Assembly (NCBI GenBank): GCA_947165805.1
Contig: CAMVBT010000055.1
Location: 1-11,228 of the forward strand
Reading direction: 5' to 3'
DNA length: 11,228 nucleotides
DNA from: an uncultured Clostridia bacterium
GTDB taxonomy: Bacteria; Bacillota; Clostridia; Oscillospirales; Ruminococcaceae
The position numbers and the translations under genes were made by a program. Below are positions 1 to 7,700 of this stretch, one piece after another (within the stretch, counting starts at the first letter, position 1; each line of letters begins with the position of its first letter). The notes beneath the pieces are model-generated. The model was not told the origin of the DNA. It saw nothing but the letters and a program-made list of their open reading frames with translations, and did not search any database.

Positions 1-890
1 TCTCGACCATACCGACCGTTTACGGCGAAAAGTGCGTTATCCGACTTCTTGCCACCGGTGACGAGAAGGCAAGAAAGATCACCGACCTCGGTATGACGGA
101 TTACAACTACGAGATGTTCAAGCAGATAATCCGCTGCCCCAACGGCGTTATGCTCGTTACGGGACCTACAGGTTCGGGTAAGTCCACTACTCTTTACGCT
201 ACCCTCGGTGAGCTCTCGAAGCCGAACGTAAACATCGTTACAGCCGAGGACCCTGTCGAAAAGAAGATCGACGGCGTAAACCAGTGCCAGATGAACGAAA
301 AGGCGGGCATGACCTTCGCGGCAGCCCTGCGTTCCATACTCCGTCAGGACCCCGATATAGTCATGGTCGGTGAGATCCGTGACGGTGAAACAGCCGATAT
401 CGCTATCAGAGCGGCTATCACGGGACACTTGGTGCTCTCGACACTGCATACTAACGATGCCGCTTCGACTATCCTGCGTCTCGTTGATATGGGAGTCGCG
501 CCTTACATGGTCGCGACATCACTGATCGGCGTTATCGCTCAGCGACTTGTAAAGCTGCTCTGCGAGGAGTGCCGTGAGAAGATACTGCTGACCGACCCCG
601 CGGATCTGAAGCTCGTCGGAAAGACAGAACCCGTGGAGATATATCAGCACCACATCGGCGGCTGCCGCGCCTGCCACAACACGGGCTTCAGGGGCAGAAC
701 CGCTATCCATGAGATCATAGTTTCCAACAACAGCATCAAGGAACTCATCGCCGCGAACGCCACAGCCGAGCAGATAGGCATAAAGGCGCGCGAGAACGGC
801 ACCCGACTCCTCCGCGACAACGTAACCGATATGGTGCTTGCAGGCAAGACCACCATGGATGAGCTTGTAAAGGCAACATATTCCGTATAA
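1..890 (+). CDS. pilB: Type IV pilus assembly / type II secretion ATPase, PilB/GspE family (5' truncated)
   Basis: This is the C-terminal part of a hexameric secretion-superfamily ATPase that powers pilus extension from the cytoplasmic face of the membrane. The window edge cuts it: the reading frame is open from base 3, giving 295 visible residues that begin STIPTVYGEK, a typical lead-in to the ATPase core; the internal ATG at 93 is not the start. Seen in order (visible numbering): Walker A GPTGSGKST at 54-62, Asp box AEDPVE at 81-86, Walker B DPDIVMVGE at 116-124, His box HLVLSTLH at 142-149, and the zinc-binding tetracysteine C187-x2-C190 ... C221-x2-C224. The CxxC pairs are characteristic of PilB/GspE and are absent from PilT. 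The N-terminal (MshEN-type) region lies outside the window. pilT follows 68 bp downstream on the same strand, which supports a pilus rather than a type II secretion role. PilB versus GspE naming is a convention here; the family is certain. Confidence 0.93.
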   Translation, partial: STIPTVYGEKCVIRLLATGDEKARKITDLGMTDYNYEMFKQIIRCPNGVMLVTGPTGSGKSTTLYATLGELSKPNVNIVTAEDPVEKKIDGVNQCQMNEKAGMTFAAALRSILRQDPDIVMVGEIRDGETADIAIRAAITGHLVLSTLHTNDAASTILRLVDMGVAPYMVATSLIGVIAQRLVKLLCEECREKILLTDPADLKLVGKTEPVEIYQHHIGGCRACHNTGFRGRTAIHEIIVSNNSIKELIAANATAEQIGIKARENGTRLLRDNVTDMVLAGKTTMDELVKATYSV

Positions 891-915
891 AAGGAACGGT
901 CATCCAAGTAATCCC

Positions 916-931
916 AGACTTCGCGAAGTCT
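916..931. repeat. 16-bp perfect palindrome in the pilB-pilT gap
   Basis: AGACTTCGCGAAGTCT is identical to its own reverse complement. As RNA it could fold into a 6-bp stem with a CGCG loop. It lies 25 bp after the pilB stop and 27 bp before the pilT start, with no T-tract after it, so it is not an obvious terminator. It could be an intercistronic mRNA-processing or stability hairpin, a dimeric regulator site, or a chance palindrome. Confidence 0.6.
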
Positions 932-946
932 TACAATAATCAGGAC

Positions 947-952
947 AGGAGA
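947..952 (+). promoter_or_regulatory. Ribosome binding site of pilT
   Basis: AGGAGA sits 6 nt upstream of the ATG at 959 and fixes that start codon. The next upstream in-frame region has no comparable signal. Confidence 0.8.
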
Positions 953-958
953 AAAATT

Positions 959-2038
959 ATGAGCAATAACCTCACGATCGACATTAACCAGATACTTGAC
1001 GAAGTAAGAGCAATGGGCGCGTCCGACCTTCATTTCACTGCGGGTCTGCCCCCTATAGTACGACTCCACGGTAATATCAAGAAGGTCTCGGGATATCCGG
1101 ACTGCACCGAGCCGATAATTGTAAACGTAATAAACCAGATCACTTCAATAAAGCATAAGCAGACCATTCAGAAGGGTCTCGATGCCGACTTCTCCTATGT
1201 GTCGAACTCCGGTCACAGACACCGTGTCAACGTGTACAGACAGCGCGGCTATCACGCAGTTGCTATGCGTCTGCTCCGTAACGATATCCCTACGCTTAAA
1301 GACCTCTATCTGCCGGATATCCTCGGAGAATTCGCCCTCAAGCCCCGTGGCCTCGTGCTCGTAACAGGTCCTACAGGTTCCGGTAAGTCCACGACTCTCG
1401 CGGCAATGATAGACCACATCAACCGCCAGAAGAACTGCCATATCATAACGATCGAGGACCCTATCGAGTATCTGCACAACCACAAGCAGTCCATGCTCAA
1501 CCAGCGTGAGATCGGCGTCGATGTTGACAGCTTCGCAGGCGCGCTCCGTGCGGCGCTCCGTGAGGACCCGGACGTTATCCTCGTCGGAGAGATGCGTGAC
1601 TTTGAAACTATCAACGCGGCCGTAACCGCCGCCGAAACGGGACATCTCGTTCTTTCGACACTTCATACCACCGGCGCCGCGGATACCCTCGACCGTATCA
1701 TCGACGTTTACCCGCCTCACTCGCAGGGTCAGATACGTTCCCAGCTCGCGAACTCCATGGTCGGCGTTGTATCGCAGACACTCTGCGCTACCACCGACGG
1801 CAAGGGTCGTGTAGCGGCTCTTGAGATCATGGCGGCAACAGACCCGATCAGAGCTATGATCCGTGAGGGTAAGATATTCCAGATACCCAGCTCGATAGCA
1901 ACAGGACGTAAGGACGGAATGTTCTCCCTCGACCAGGACCTCGCAAGACTCGTCCGCAATGGCCGTATCTCCGACGAGCTCGCCCTCTCCAGATGTCAGG
2001 ATCCTACCGAGTATAAGCGCTTCCTCACCATGGGTTAA
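959..2038 (+). CDS. pilT: Type IV pilus retraction ATPase PilT
   Basis: PilT is a hexameric cytoplasmic ATPase that disassembles type IV pili and drives retraction, as in twitching motility, adhesion and DNA uptake. At 359 aa it has normal family length. The N-terminal PAS-like region carries the family phrase ASDLHFTAG (21-29). The RecA-like core has Walker A GPTGSGKST (137-145), Asp box IEDPIEY (165-171), Walker B DPDVILVGE (203-211) and His box HLVLSTLH (229-236). The C-terminal IRAMIREGK (297-305) matches the AIRNLIRE signature that PilT needs for retraction, and the tetracysteine zinc motif of PilB is absent; together these separate it from the upstream ATPase. The start is set by AGGAGA 6 nt upstream. 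It is probably co-transcribed with pilB and is the last gene of the unit, because a strong terminator follows and the next gene converges. pilC and the pilin genes are not downstream, so they must lie upstream or elsewhere. Confidence 0.96.
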   Translation: MSNNLTIDINQILDEVRAMGASDLHFTAGLPPIVRLHGNIKKVSGYPDCTEPIIVNVINQITSIKHKQTIQKGLDADFSYVSNSGHRHRVNVYRQRGYHAVAMRLLRNDIPTLKDLYLPDILGEFALKPRGLVLVTGPTGSGKSTTLAAMIDHINRQKNCHIITIEDPIEYLHNHKQSMLNQREIGVDVDSFAGALRAALREDPDVILVGEMRDFETINAAVTAAETGHLVLSTLHTTGAADTLDRIIDVYPPHSQGQIRSQLANSMVGVVSQTLCATTDGKGRVAALEIMAATDPIRAMIREGKIFQIPSSIATGRKDGMFSLDQDLARLVRNGRISDELALSRCQDPTEYKRFLTMG

Positions 2039-2043
2039 CAAGA

Positions 2044-2087
2044 GTCGCTCCGCTTGAGAACGGGAATAAGGGGTCGCTCCGCTTGAG
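2044..2087. repeat. 15-bp direct repeat downstream of pilT
   Basis: GTCGCTCCGCTTGAG occurs at 2044-2058 and again at 2073-2087 (29-bp period), just after the pilT stop. No ORF explains it. The copies lead straight into the hairpin at 2100-2125, so the whole of about 2044-2130 may be one intergenic repeat element. This is an inference from its look; no genome search was done. Confidence 0.6.
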
Positions 2088-2099
2088 TTGCCTCCGGCG

Positions 2100-2125
2100 G
2101 CCAGCCCTTTTAAAAAAGGGCCGGC
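2100..2125. repeat. GC-rich inverted repeat / possible first pilT terminator
   Basis: GCCCTTTT (2104-2111) pairs with AAAAGGGC (2114-2121). The stem is extended by GCC/GGC (2100-2102 with 2123-2125) across one A-C mismatch. No T-run follows, so it is a weak terminator at best. The composition fits a small dispersed palindromic element of the kind common between clostridial genes. The remaining stretch to the next hairpin (2130-2183) shows nothing recognisable. Confidence 0.5.
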
Positions 2126-2183
2126 TCCTAAAACAAACCGCTTCGCCTTGCAGACTCGGTAAGTAGTACGCTTTTAACAGTAA

Positions 2184-2223
2184 AAAATAACTGCTCCTTT
2201 CAGACAAAAGGAGCAGTTATTTT
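2184..2223 (+). terminator. Rho-independent terminator of the pilB-pilT unit (probably bidirectional)
   Basis: A perfect 17-bp stem: AAAATAACTGCTCCTTT (2184-2200) pairs with AAAGGAGCAGTTATTTT (2207-2223) around a 6-nt loop. A-rich sequence precedes and a T-rich arm ends it, so it can act on both strands. It lies 145 bp past the pilT stop. Confidence 0.85.
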
Positions 2224-2251
2224 CATGTACAGATGCCGGAAGAAGGCCCAT

Positions 2252-2296
2252 AAAAGCAACATTACCGCAGACACCGAAGCATCTGCGGTAATGTTG
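2252..2296 (-). terminator. Terminator of the YcdB-like/SLH gene
   Basis: CAACATTACCGCAGA (2257-2271) and TCTGCGGTAATGTTG (2282-2296) form a perfect 15-bp stem with a 10-nt loop. Read on the minus strand, the stem is followed by CTTTTA (2256-2251), a modest U-tract, and it starts 37 bp past the stop of the minus-strand gene. With the neighbouring hairpin it insulates two converging units. Confidence 0.8.
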
Positions 2297-2333
2297 TTGA
2301 GATAGAGATATTTACTGAGAAGTGTGTCAATGT

Positions 2334-4538
2334 TTATGCCTTGGCAAGGATATCATAAACGAGCTTGATCGCTGCGCCGCGGGTGAATGCCTTCTTGGGA
2401 AGGAACTTGCCCGAGGAGTTGCCCTTTATGAGACCTGCCGCGTCGGATATCGCGATATAGCCGAGATATTTGCTGTCTTCGCTTACATCGCTGAACTTCG
2501 ACTTGTAAATGCCCTTGAGCTCCGCTACTTCCTTGCCGAATCTTGCCGATACCAACAGAACGGCTGCTGTCTGACGGCTGAGCTTGGTGTCGGGTTCTAT
2601 TTTGGTAACGGTGATGTTGTTGAGATCATACCAGCCGATGCCCGCGTTGCCGAAAAGAGCGAAGAGATCGCTTGCCGTGATAGCCTCGGATTCGTTGAGC
2701 CTGCCTTCTTCGTCCATAAGGAAGATGCCGTATTTCGCAAGCTTTTCTGCGTACTTGGCATATTTGCTGCCTTCAAGGTCGGTGTATTCGCCGTTCGGTG
2801 CCTCGTAAAGCTCCGAGCCGTCGTAGTTGACTACCTTGCCTGTAAGAGCGTCAACGCAGAGTGTGCTGTTTGCCGAGTAAACGAGAGCAGAAACGACCTT
2901 CTTGGTTTCGCTCTTGTATGCCACACGGTATTTCAGCGAAAGGTCTGCCTTTTCAAAGAATGCCTTGTAAGCTTCGTCAGCGGATACCTTGTTTGCGGGG
3001 TCGGGATATTCGATGTTTTCGATATAGTTGCATCTGAAATCGGAAACATAACCGTCGTTGTTGACTGTGAGGCTGTAGGACTCGTCACGGCACCTGATGC
3101 CGTATGCTTCTCTGTTCGCGGAGAAGCTTACCGAGGTAGTGATCGGTGTACCTATGCCGCGGCCTGTCTTGCGGTCGTATTCGAGATATCTTGTGTTTGC
3201 GTAGGTCTTTTCAAGAGAAGCGAACTTCGAGAGCTTGTCGCCCATGAGGGACTTTGCAGCCTTATCAGCGATCTTCTTTGCCTTGCTTTCCGAAATGCTT
3301 GTGCCGTTGTCCGCGGCGTAGTTGTTGAACGAGAGCAGCTCGCCGGTCTCGGCGTTTATGCTGAAGCTGCCCCAGATGTAGTCCTTGTCATCAACGTCCT
3401 CGATGTTTATTCCGTACTTGTTGTATATATCGCTGCCCGAGAGGTCGATGTAGTCCTTGAGCTTGCCCTTGAAGGAAACGTTTCTGATGTAGTAGCCGTT
3501 TCTTTCGTTGTAGCTGCAGCTCTCCCACTCGATATCACAGTTCTCGGGGATAAGGAAGAATTCATATTCAGCCAGCTTGTCGAGAGCCGCGCGCGCGGTA
3601 ATGAGCTTGCTTTCGTCCTCGAGCTTCTTTATCTCCTCGGCAGTGAATGTGACTGCCTTGTTGGCACCGGAAGCCATGGTAGGAGCCGCGTTATCATAAG
3701 CCTCTTCCTCGGCCATATCATCATCGTCGCCGCGGTCGTAGCTGTCATAATCCTCGAAATTCGAGAGCTTGCCGGTGAACGCGTTTATCTGACCGTATGA
3801 TGTCTGCGTGTAGATCAGGTGCGGGATATATTCCTTCTTATCCCAGTCGTAGGAGACAGTGTAGTTTATGTCGCTGCCGAACAGGGACTTGTAGGCTTCC
3901 TCGGCTGCGCTCTGCGAGATAGCGCCCTCGGGGTCCTTGAAGGACGCGCCGTTCGTCCAGTTGTATCTGTAATTGAGCAGCTCGCCGGTGTTCTTGTCTA
4001 CCGAGACCGTACCGGTCTGACCCGTTACGGGTATGCCCTTGTACTCTCTGTGGAAGCTTACATAAGCGTAATTGCCATACAGCGAGATGCTGAGGGAATC
4101 CTCGTCTATGACGGTCTTTTCTCTTACCGTGGGGTTGAGCTCGTCGATGTACTTCTTTGCCGCCGCCATTATCTTTTCGTCGGACAGCTTCGCGAAGGAC
4201 GCCGACCAGTCCCCGGTCTTGTCGTACTTGCTTATGCTGACGTTCTTGATGACGCTGCCGGTTATCTCGACTCTGACGTTCGAGTATGTACCGTCCTCGA
4301 GTGTTGAATAGTCGGTATCATCGGGGAGTCTCCATGTGAACACATAGCGCTTGCTGTTGTTCTCGGAGCGTGTCGAGTAGTCGAACTCGGTGCATTCCTT
4401 CGGGATATCCATTCTTTCCTTTACATAAGTGAGCGCCTTCTTCATAGCCGCGTCTTCCTCCGCATACGCGGTGATGCACATTGTCGGCACCGCGAGAGCT
4501 GCCGCGAGTAACGCTGCCGTTGCTTTTTTAAATCTCAT
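2334..4538 (-). CDS. Secreted YcdB/YcdC-like (PepSY-related) protein with C-terminal SLH repeats
   Basis: A 734-aa exported protein. The start at 4538 is set by GAGGAGG 8 nt upstream; an upstream in-frame ATG at 4583 has no such signal and would bury the signal peptide. Residues 1-26 form a Sec signal peptide (MRFKK, hydrophobic core, likely cleavage after AYA). Residues about 30-260, 310-410 and 415-575 hold repeated alpha/beta units with the recurring ending 'D/N-A-x-TGE/K-hydrophobic' (KNTGELLNY 182-190, NAETGELLSF 395-404, DALTGKVVNY 563-572). This is typical of YcdB/YcdC and PepSY-like domains, often found as protease propeptide or inhibitor modules; no peptidase motif is visible. An acidic linker (264-286) follows the first unit. 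The C-terminus has SLH-like segments at 583-629 and 682-732 (FSDVSED...YIAISDAAGLIKG...FLPKKAFTRGAAIKLV), with a degenerate one between, suggesting attachment to cell-wall polymer. Its own promoter and terminator make it monocistronic. The molecular role is unknown. Confidence 0.85.
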   Translation of the reverse strand: MRFKKATAALLAAALAVPTMCITAYAEEDAAMKKALTYVKERMDIPKECTEFDYSTRSENNSKRYVFTWRLPDDTDYSTLEDGTYSNVRVEITGSVIKNVSISKYDKTGDWSASFAKLSDEKIMAAAKKYIDELNPTVREKTVIDEDSLSISLYGNYAYVSFHREYKGIPVTGQTGTVSVDKNTGELLNYRYNWTNGASFKDPEGAISQSAAEEAYKSLFGSDINYTVSYDWDKKEYIPHLIYTQTSYGQINAFTGKLSNFEDYDSYDRGDDDDMAEEEAYDNAAPTMASGANKAVTFTAEEIKKLEDESKLITARAALDKLAEYEFFLIPENCDIEWESCSYNERNGYYIRNVSFKGKLKDYIDLSGSDIYNKYGINIEDVDDKDYIWGSFSINAETGELLSFNNYAADNGTSISESKAKKIADKAAKSLMGDKLSKFASLEKTYANTRYLEYDRKTGRGIGTPITTSVSFSANREAYGIRCRDESYSLTVNNDGYVSDFRCNYIENIEYPDPANKVSADEAYKAFFEKADLSLKYRVAYKSETKKVVSALVYSANSTLCVDALTGKVVNYDGSELYEAPNGEYTDLEGSKYAKYAEKLAKYGIFLMDEEGRLNESEAITASDLFALFGNAGIGWYDLNNITVTKIEPDTKLSRQTAAVLLVSARFGKEVAELKGIYKSKFSDVSEDSKYLGYIAISDAAGLIKGNSSGKFLPKKAFTRGAAIKLVYDILAKA

Positions 4539-4546
4539 TTGTTTTT

Positions 4547-4553
4547 CCTCCTC
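4547..4553 (-). promoter_or_regulatory. Ribosome binding site of the YcdB-like/SLH gene
   Basis: GAGGAGG on the minus strand, 8 nt before the ATG at 4538. It decides the start in favour of MRFKKATAAL rather than the in-frame ATG 45 bp upstream. Confidence 0.85.
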
Positions 4554-4600
4554 TGTTTTATGCTTTTGCCTTGTAGGGGACATTGTGTTTTTTGCTTTCT

Positions 4601-4629
4601 ATTATATAAAACGGAATACGGAGCAAAAA
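4601..4629 (-). promoter_or_regulatory. Putative sigma-A promoter of the YcdB-like/SLH gene
   Basis: A consensus TATAAT reads on the minus strand at 4606-4601, with AT-rich flanks. The -35 is weak: TTTTTG at 17-bp spacing (4629-4624) or TTGCTC at 14 bp (4626-4621). Transcription would start near 4594, giving a leader of about 55 nt. The poor -35 could mean an activator or an alternative sigma factor is needed. Confidence 0.5.
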
Positions 4630-4646
4630 AGTGACAGGATTTTCTG

Positions 4647-4680
4647 AAAAAATTTGCATTTTACAAATATTTGTGCAAAT
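4647..4680 (-). terminator. AT-rich terminator-like hairpin after the sigma-like/propeller gene
   Basis: On the minus strand, ATTTGC (4680-4675) pairs with GCAAAT (4657-4652), followed by a six-T run (4652-4647). The loop contains a second palindrome, ACAAATATTTGT (4663-4674). It lies 20 bp past the stop of the large gene and just upstream of the next promoter. The stem is weak, so read-through is possible. Confidence 0.5.
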
Positions 4681-4700
4681 CATACAATTCTGGAGGCTGT

Positions 4701-7700
4701 TTATTCGAGCCAGCCGGCATTTTCGCCCATAGATGCGGTAAGCGCATCGACGGACTGAACGTTTGAGCAGTCCGCGGCGTTTGCGGTCATTACCTTGCCG
4801 TCTGTCATCACGAACAGAGTTCCCTGTCTTATCGCGGTGCAGACGTAGGGCGACTTGGTCTCGTAGAGCATCAGCTCTCCGGTCTGTTTAAGGCTGCTGC
4901 CGGAGAATGTCACGATGCGCACCACCTCGGAGAAGCCGTCGAAGTACACGGTCGGGACTGCTATGATGTCGCCGTTCTCGCTCACCGAGATGAACGCCGG
5001 GTCTGTCTCGGCATCGCTGGTGAGGTATCTGAGATTTTCGGCGTCTGTCTTTTCGTCAAGCCCTATGACAGCCGAGGCTGTCTCTTTGAGCGCGCCGCTG
5101 TAGCTGTACAGGGAAAGTTTCAGACCTGTGCGGTCCCCGCTTGCGTCACATTCCGCCGCGAGACCGGCAAGTCCGCTGCCCGCTGCGGCGAGCTTCTCGC
5201 TGTAGAACGCCGAGATCGGCGCGGGAGCCGAGGCGGGCTCTTCGCCCGACATATCGAAGCCGTACAGCATCACCGAGTCGTTGTTCTGTCCGGCGAGGAC
5301 GTATGCGGTGCCTTTGTCCGCCCACGCGAGTGCCGTGGGCTTTTCGCCCTCGACGCCTGTGGTCAGGGCATTTGCGCCCTTTGCGGCGATAACTCCGCCG
5401 TTCCTGTCGGCGCCTATGAAAGCCCCGCCGTTCAGGCAGTCTCCGGAGAACGCTTCTCCCGCGAATACGCGGGCGTTCTCCGCTTTAAGATCGGCGGTGA
5501 TATCCACCGCATAAGTTCTGTTGTTATCGACCGCGAGTACAGTAAGCCCGCCGTCTGAATTAACGAATGAAGCATTGCCGCCGTATATGTCCAGCAGTCC
5601 CTCGCCGCCTATCTCGCCTATAACGGTGAAGCCCGCGAATTCGCTGCCCGCGAGTCTTACGATGTCTGTCGGAGCGGGAGTCTCCGCCGCGGAGCTTTGC
5701 GGAGCGGATGTTCCGTTCGTCTGCGCGTGGGTGATTATCACGGGCTTGCCCGCGACGATGCTCATATCAACGAATGTTCCGTCGAGCGAATAGGGCGCGA
5801 CAGCAAATCCGCCGTCGAAAATATCCGTCCACACCTTTGCGGAGGCTGTACCGGTGCCTGTCTGCGAAACGGCGTATATCATGCCGTCGAGGACTGTGAA
5901 GCCGATAAATTCGCTGCCCTCACGCTCCTGCAGCTTTACGGTGCCGAGCTCCACGGGTGCCGCCGGGTCGAGGGATACCATTCTTATAGTACCTTCATTA
6001 TATATATACGCGACGGTCGCGGTCTGGAGATATCTCTTCGTGAGTGTCGGAGCGTAGGGTCTTGCCGAGGCGTTCATGTACTGTATATCGTACACGGCAG
6101 CGGGAACGTTCTCTCCCGCTGTGGTTATCTCGTCATAAGACGCGAACGCCGCGAGTATGTCCTTGCTTTCGGTCGGCACGGTAATTACGGGAGCCGCCGG
6201 CTCTGTGGCCTGCGGGTCAGCCTGTACGGACGCGGAAACGGGTACCGCAGGCTCTGCGGCGGGCTTGTTCTGCTTCGGCAGGAACTTCATCGCGCAGGCT
6301 CCGCCTATCAGCAGCACCGCGCATACCGCGCAGAATATCATCTTGCCGTTGTTTATCCCCTCTACATACTCGTCGTCATCTATAAAATGCTCGTTGCCCA
6401 TGTAGCGCTTGCGGGGCTGTTCGGGCTCGTCATCGGGAACGGGAGCAGCTTCGGGCTCGTCGGGTATCACCTGCTGCACCGGAGCTTCCGGCACGAACGG
6501 CGGTTCTTCGGTTTCCTGAGCGGCGGGCTCGGGGGGTTCTTCCTTTTCGGTCTCGCTGCCGGACACCTCGAACTGCACAGTGTCGTGCATCTCCCCGGGA
6601 ATGAAGCGTATCGGAGCCTTCCTGCCCGCAGGCTCAGGCTCTTCTGCCGGTTCTTCATCGGCGGGCTTTTCCTTTTCGGGAGCGGCTTCCTCTTCAGCAG
6701 GCACGGGCTCCTCGTCCGCGAAATGCACTTCAAATGCCGGAGTGTCGTCCGTCTCTTCGTCGAGGGGCTCATTCTCCGGCGTATCGGCTTCTCCGGTCTC
6801 CTCGTCCTCATCGGCATAATTGACTTCAAATGCCGTGCTTTCGGGTTCGCCCTCGTCAGCGTAATTGACTTCAGACGGAGGAACGTCTTCCGCCGTTTCG
6901 TCAGCGGTATCTTCCTCCGGCTCCGGAGCGTCCGTTTCATTATCGTCGGGGTAGTTCACTTCAAACGCGTCGGTACCGCTTTCTTCCTCGTCGGCATAGT
7001 GCACTTCAAACGCCGCGTTATCATCTGTTTCTTCGTCGGCGTAGTGAACATCGGGAGTGGGAATATCTCCGGTCTCCTCAGCATCGTCCTCTTCGTCGAT
7101 ATCTTCGATGCTTTCCGTTTCATCATCGTCATCGTCGATATCGTCAACGTGGAGATATGTGTCCTCAAAGTCGGGAATATATATGGGACCCGTCGGTTCC
7201 TTTAAGGTCAGCGGCTCGGCGGCGGGCTCGTCATTTGTTTCGGGAGCCCGGAGATAAGGCTCCGCTTCGGGCTGCTCCTCGGGGACGGCTTCGGTGCTTT
7301 CTTCCGTTTCGGGAGACGCGAAAAGCTGTGTCTCCGGCTCCGACCTGTCCTTGACAGTTTCGCTCCACACCGGAGCTTTTATGCCGTAGGTCGAGGAGGC
7401 GTTTTCACCGAGACCGTCCGTCTTTTTATCGAGCCCCTCAAGTATCTGCGTCACCGACATATCATATCCGGGGCGTTCCCCGTTGTACGAAAAATCGTCA
7501 AGTATCTGCGTGACCGACAGCGGGTCGCTCTTTTTCCCGGACATTTCCGGAATATCGGGCGCGGAGGTCTTTTCCGGTCCTTTGGGTAATTCCGGCGTAT
7601 CCGTGCCGGCAGTTTTTTCCGGTCTCTCCGGTCTCATAACGGCGAACGGGTGCTCCTGCATATCGGAGCTGCCGAGTTTCGGGAACGGCATTTCAAGCTG

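Noticed and set aside
1145..2041. 298-aa minus-strand open frame opposite pilT
   Set aside because: It is a shadow of a fully supported pilT gene; no RBS and no recognisable protein features.
2322..3800. 492-aa plus-strand open frame opposite the YcdB-like gene
   Set aside because: It is antisense to a gene with signal peptide, RBS, promoter and terminator; its translation is Cys/Val/Leu-rich and matches no family style.
4539..4583. 15-residue upstream extension of the YcdB-like protein from ATG 4583
   Set aside because: It contains the strong GAGGAGG RBS and would displace the signal peptide from the N-terminus.
5697..7205. 502-aa plus-strand open frame opposite the giant gene
   Set aside because: It mirrors low-complexity acidic coding sequence, giving Arg/Phe/Leu-rich nonsense; no RBS and no domain.
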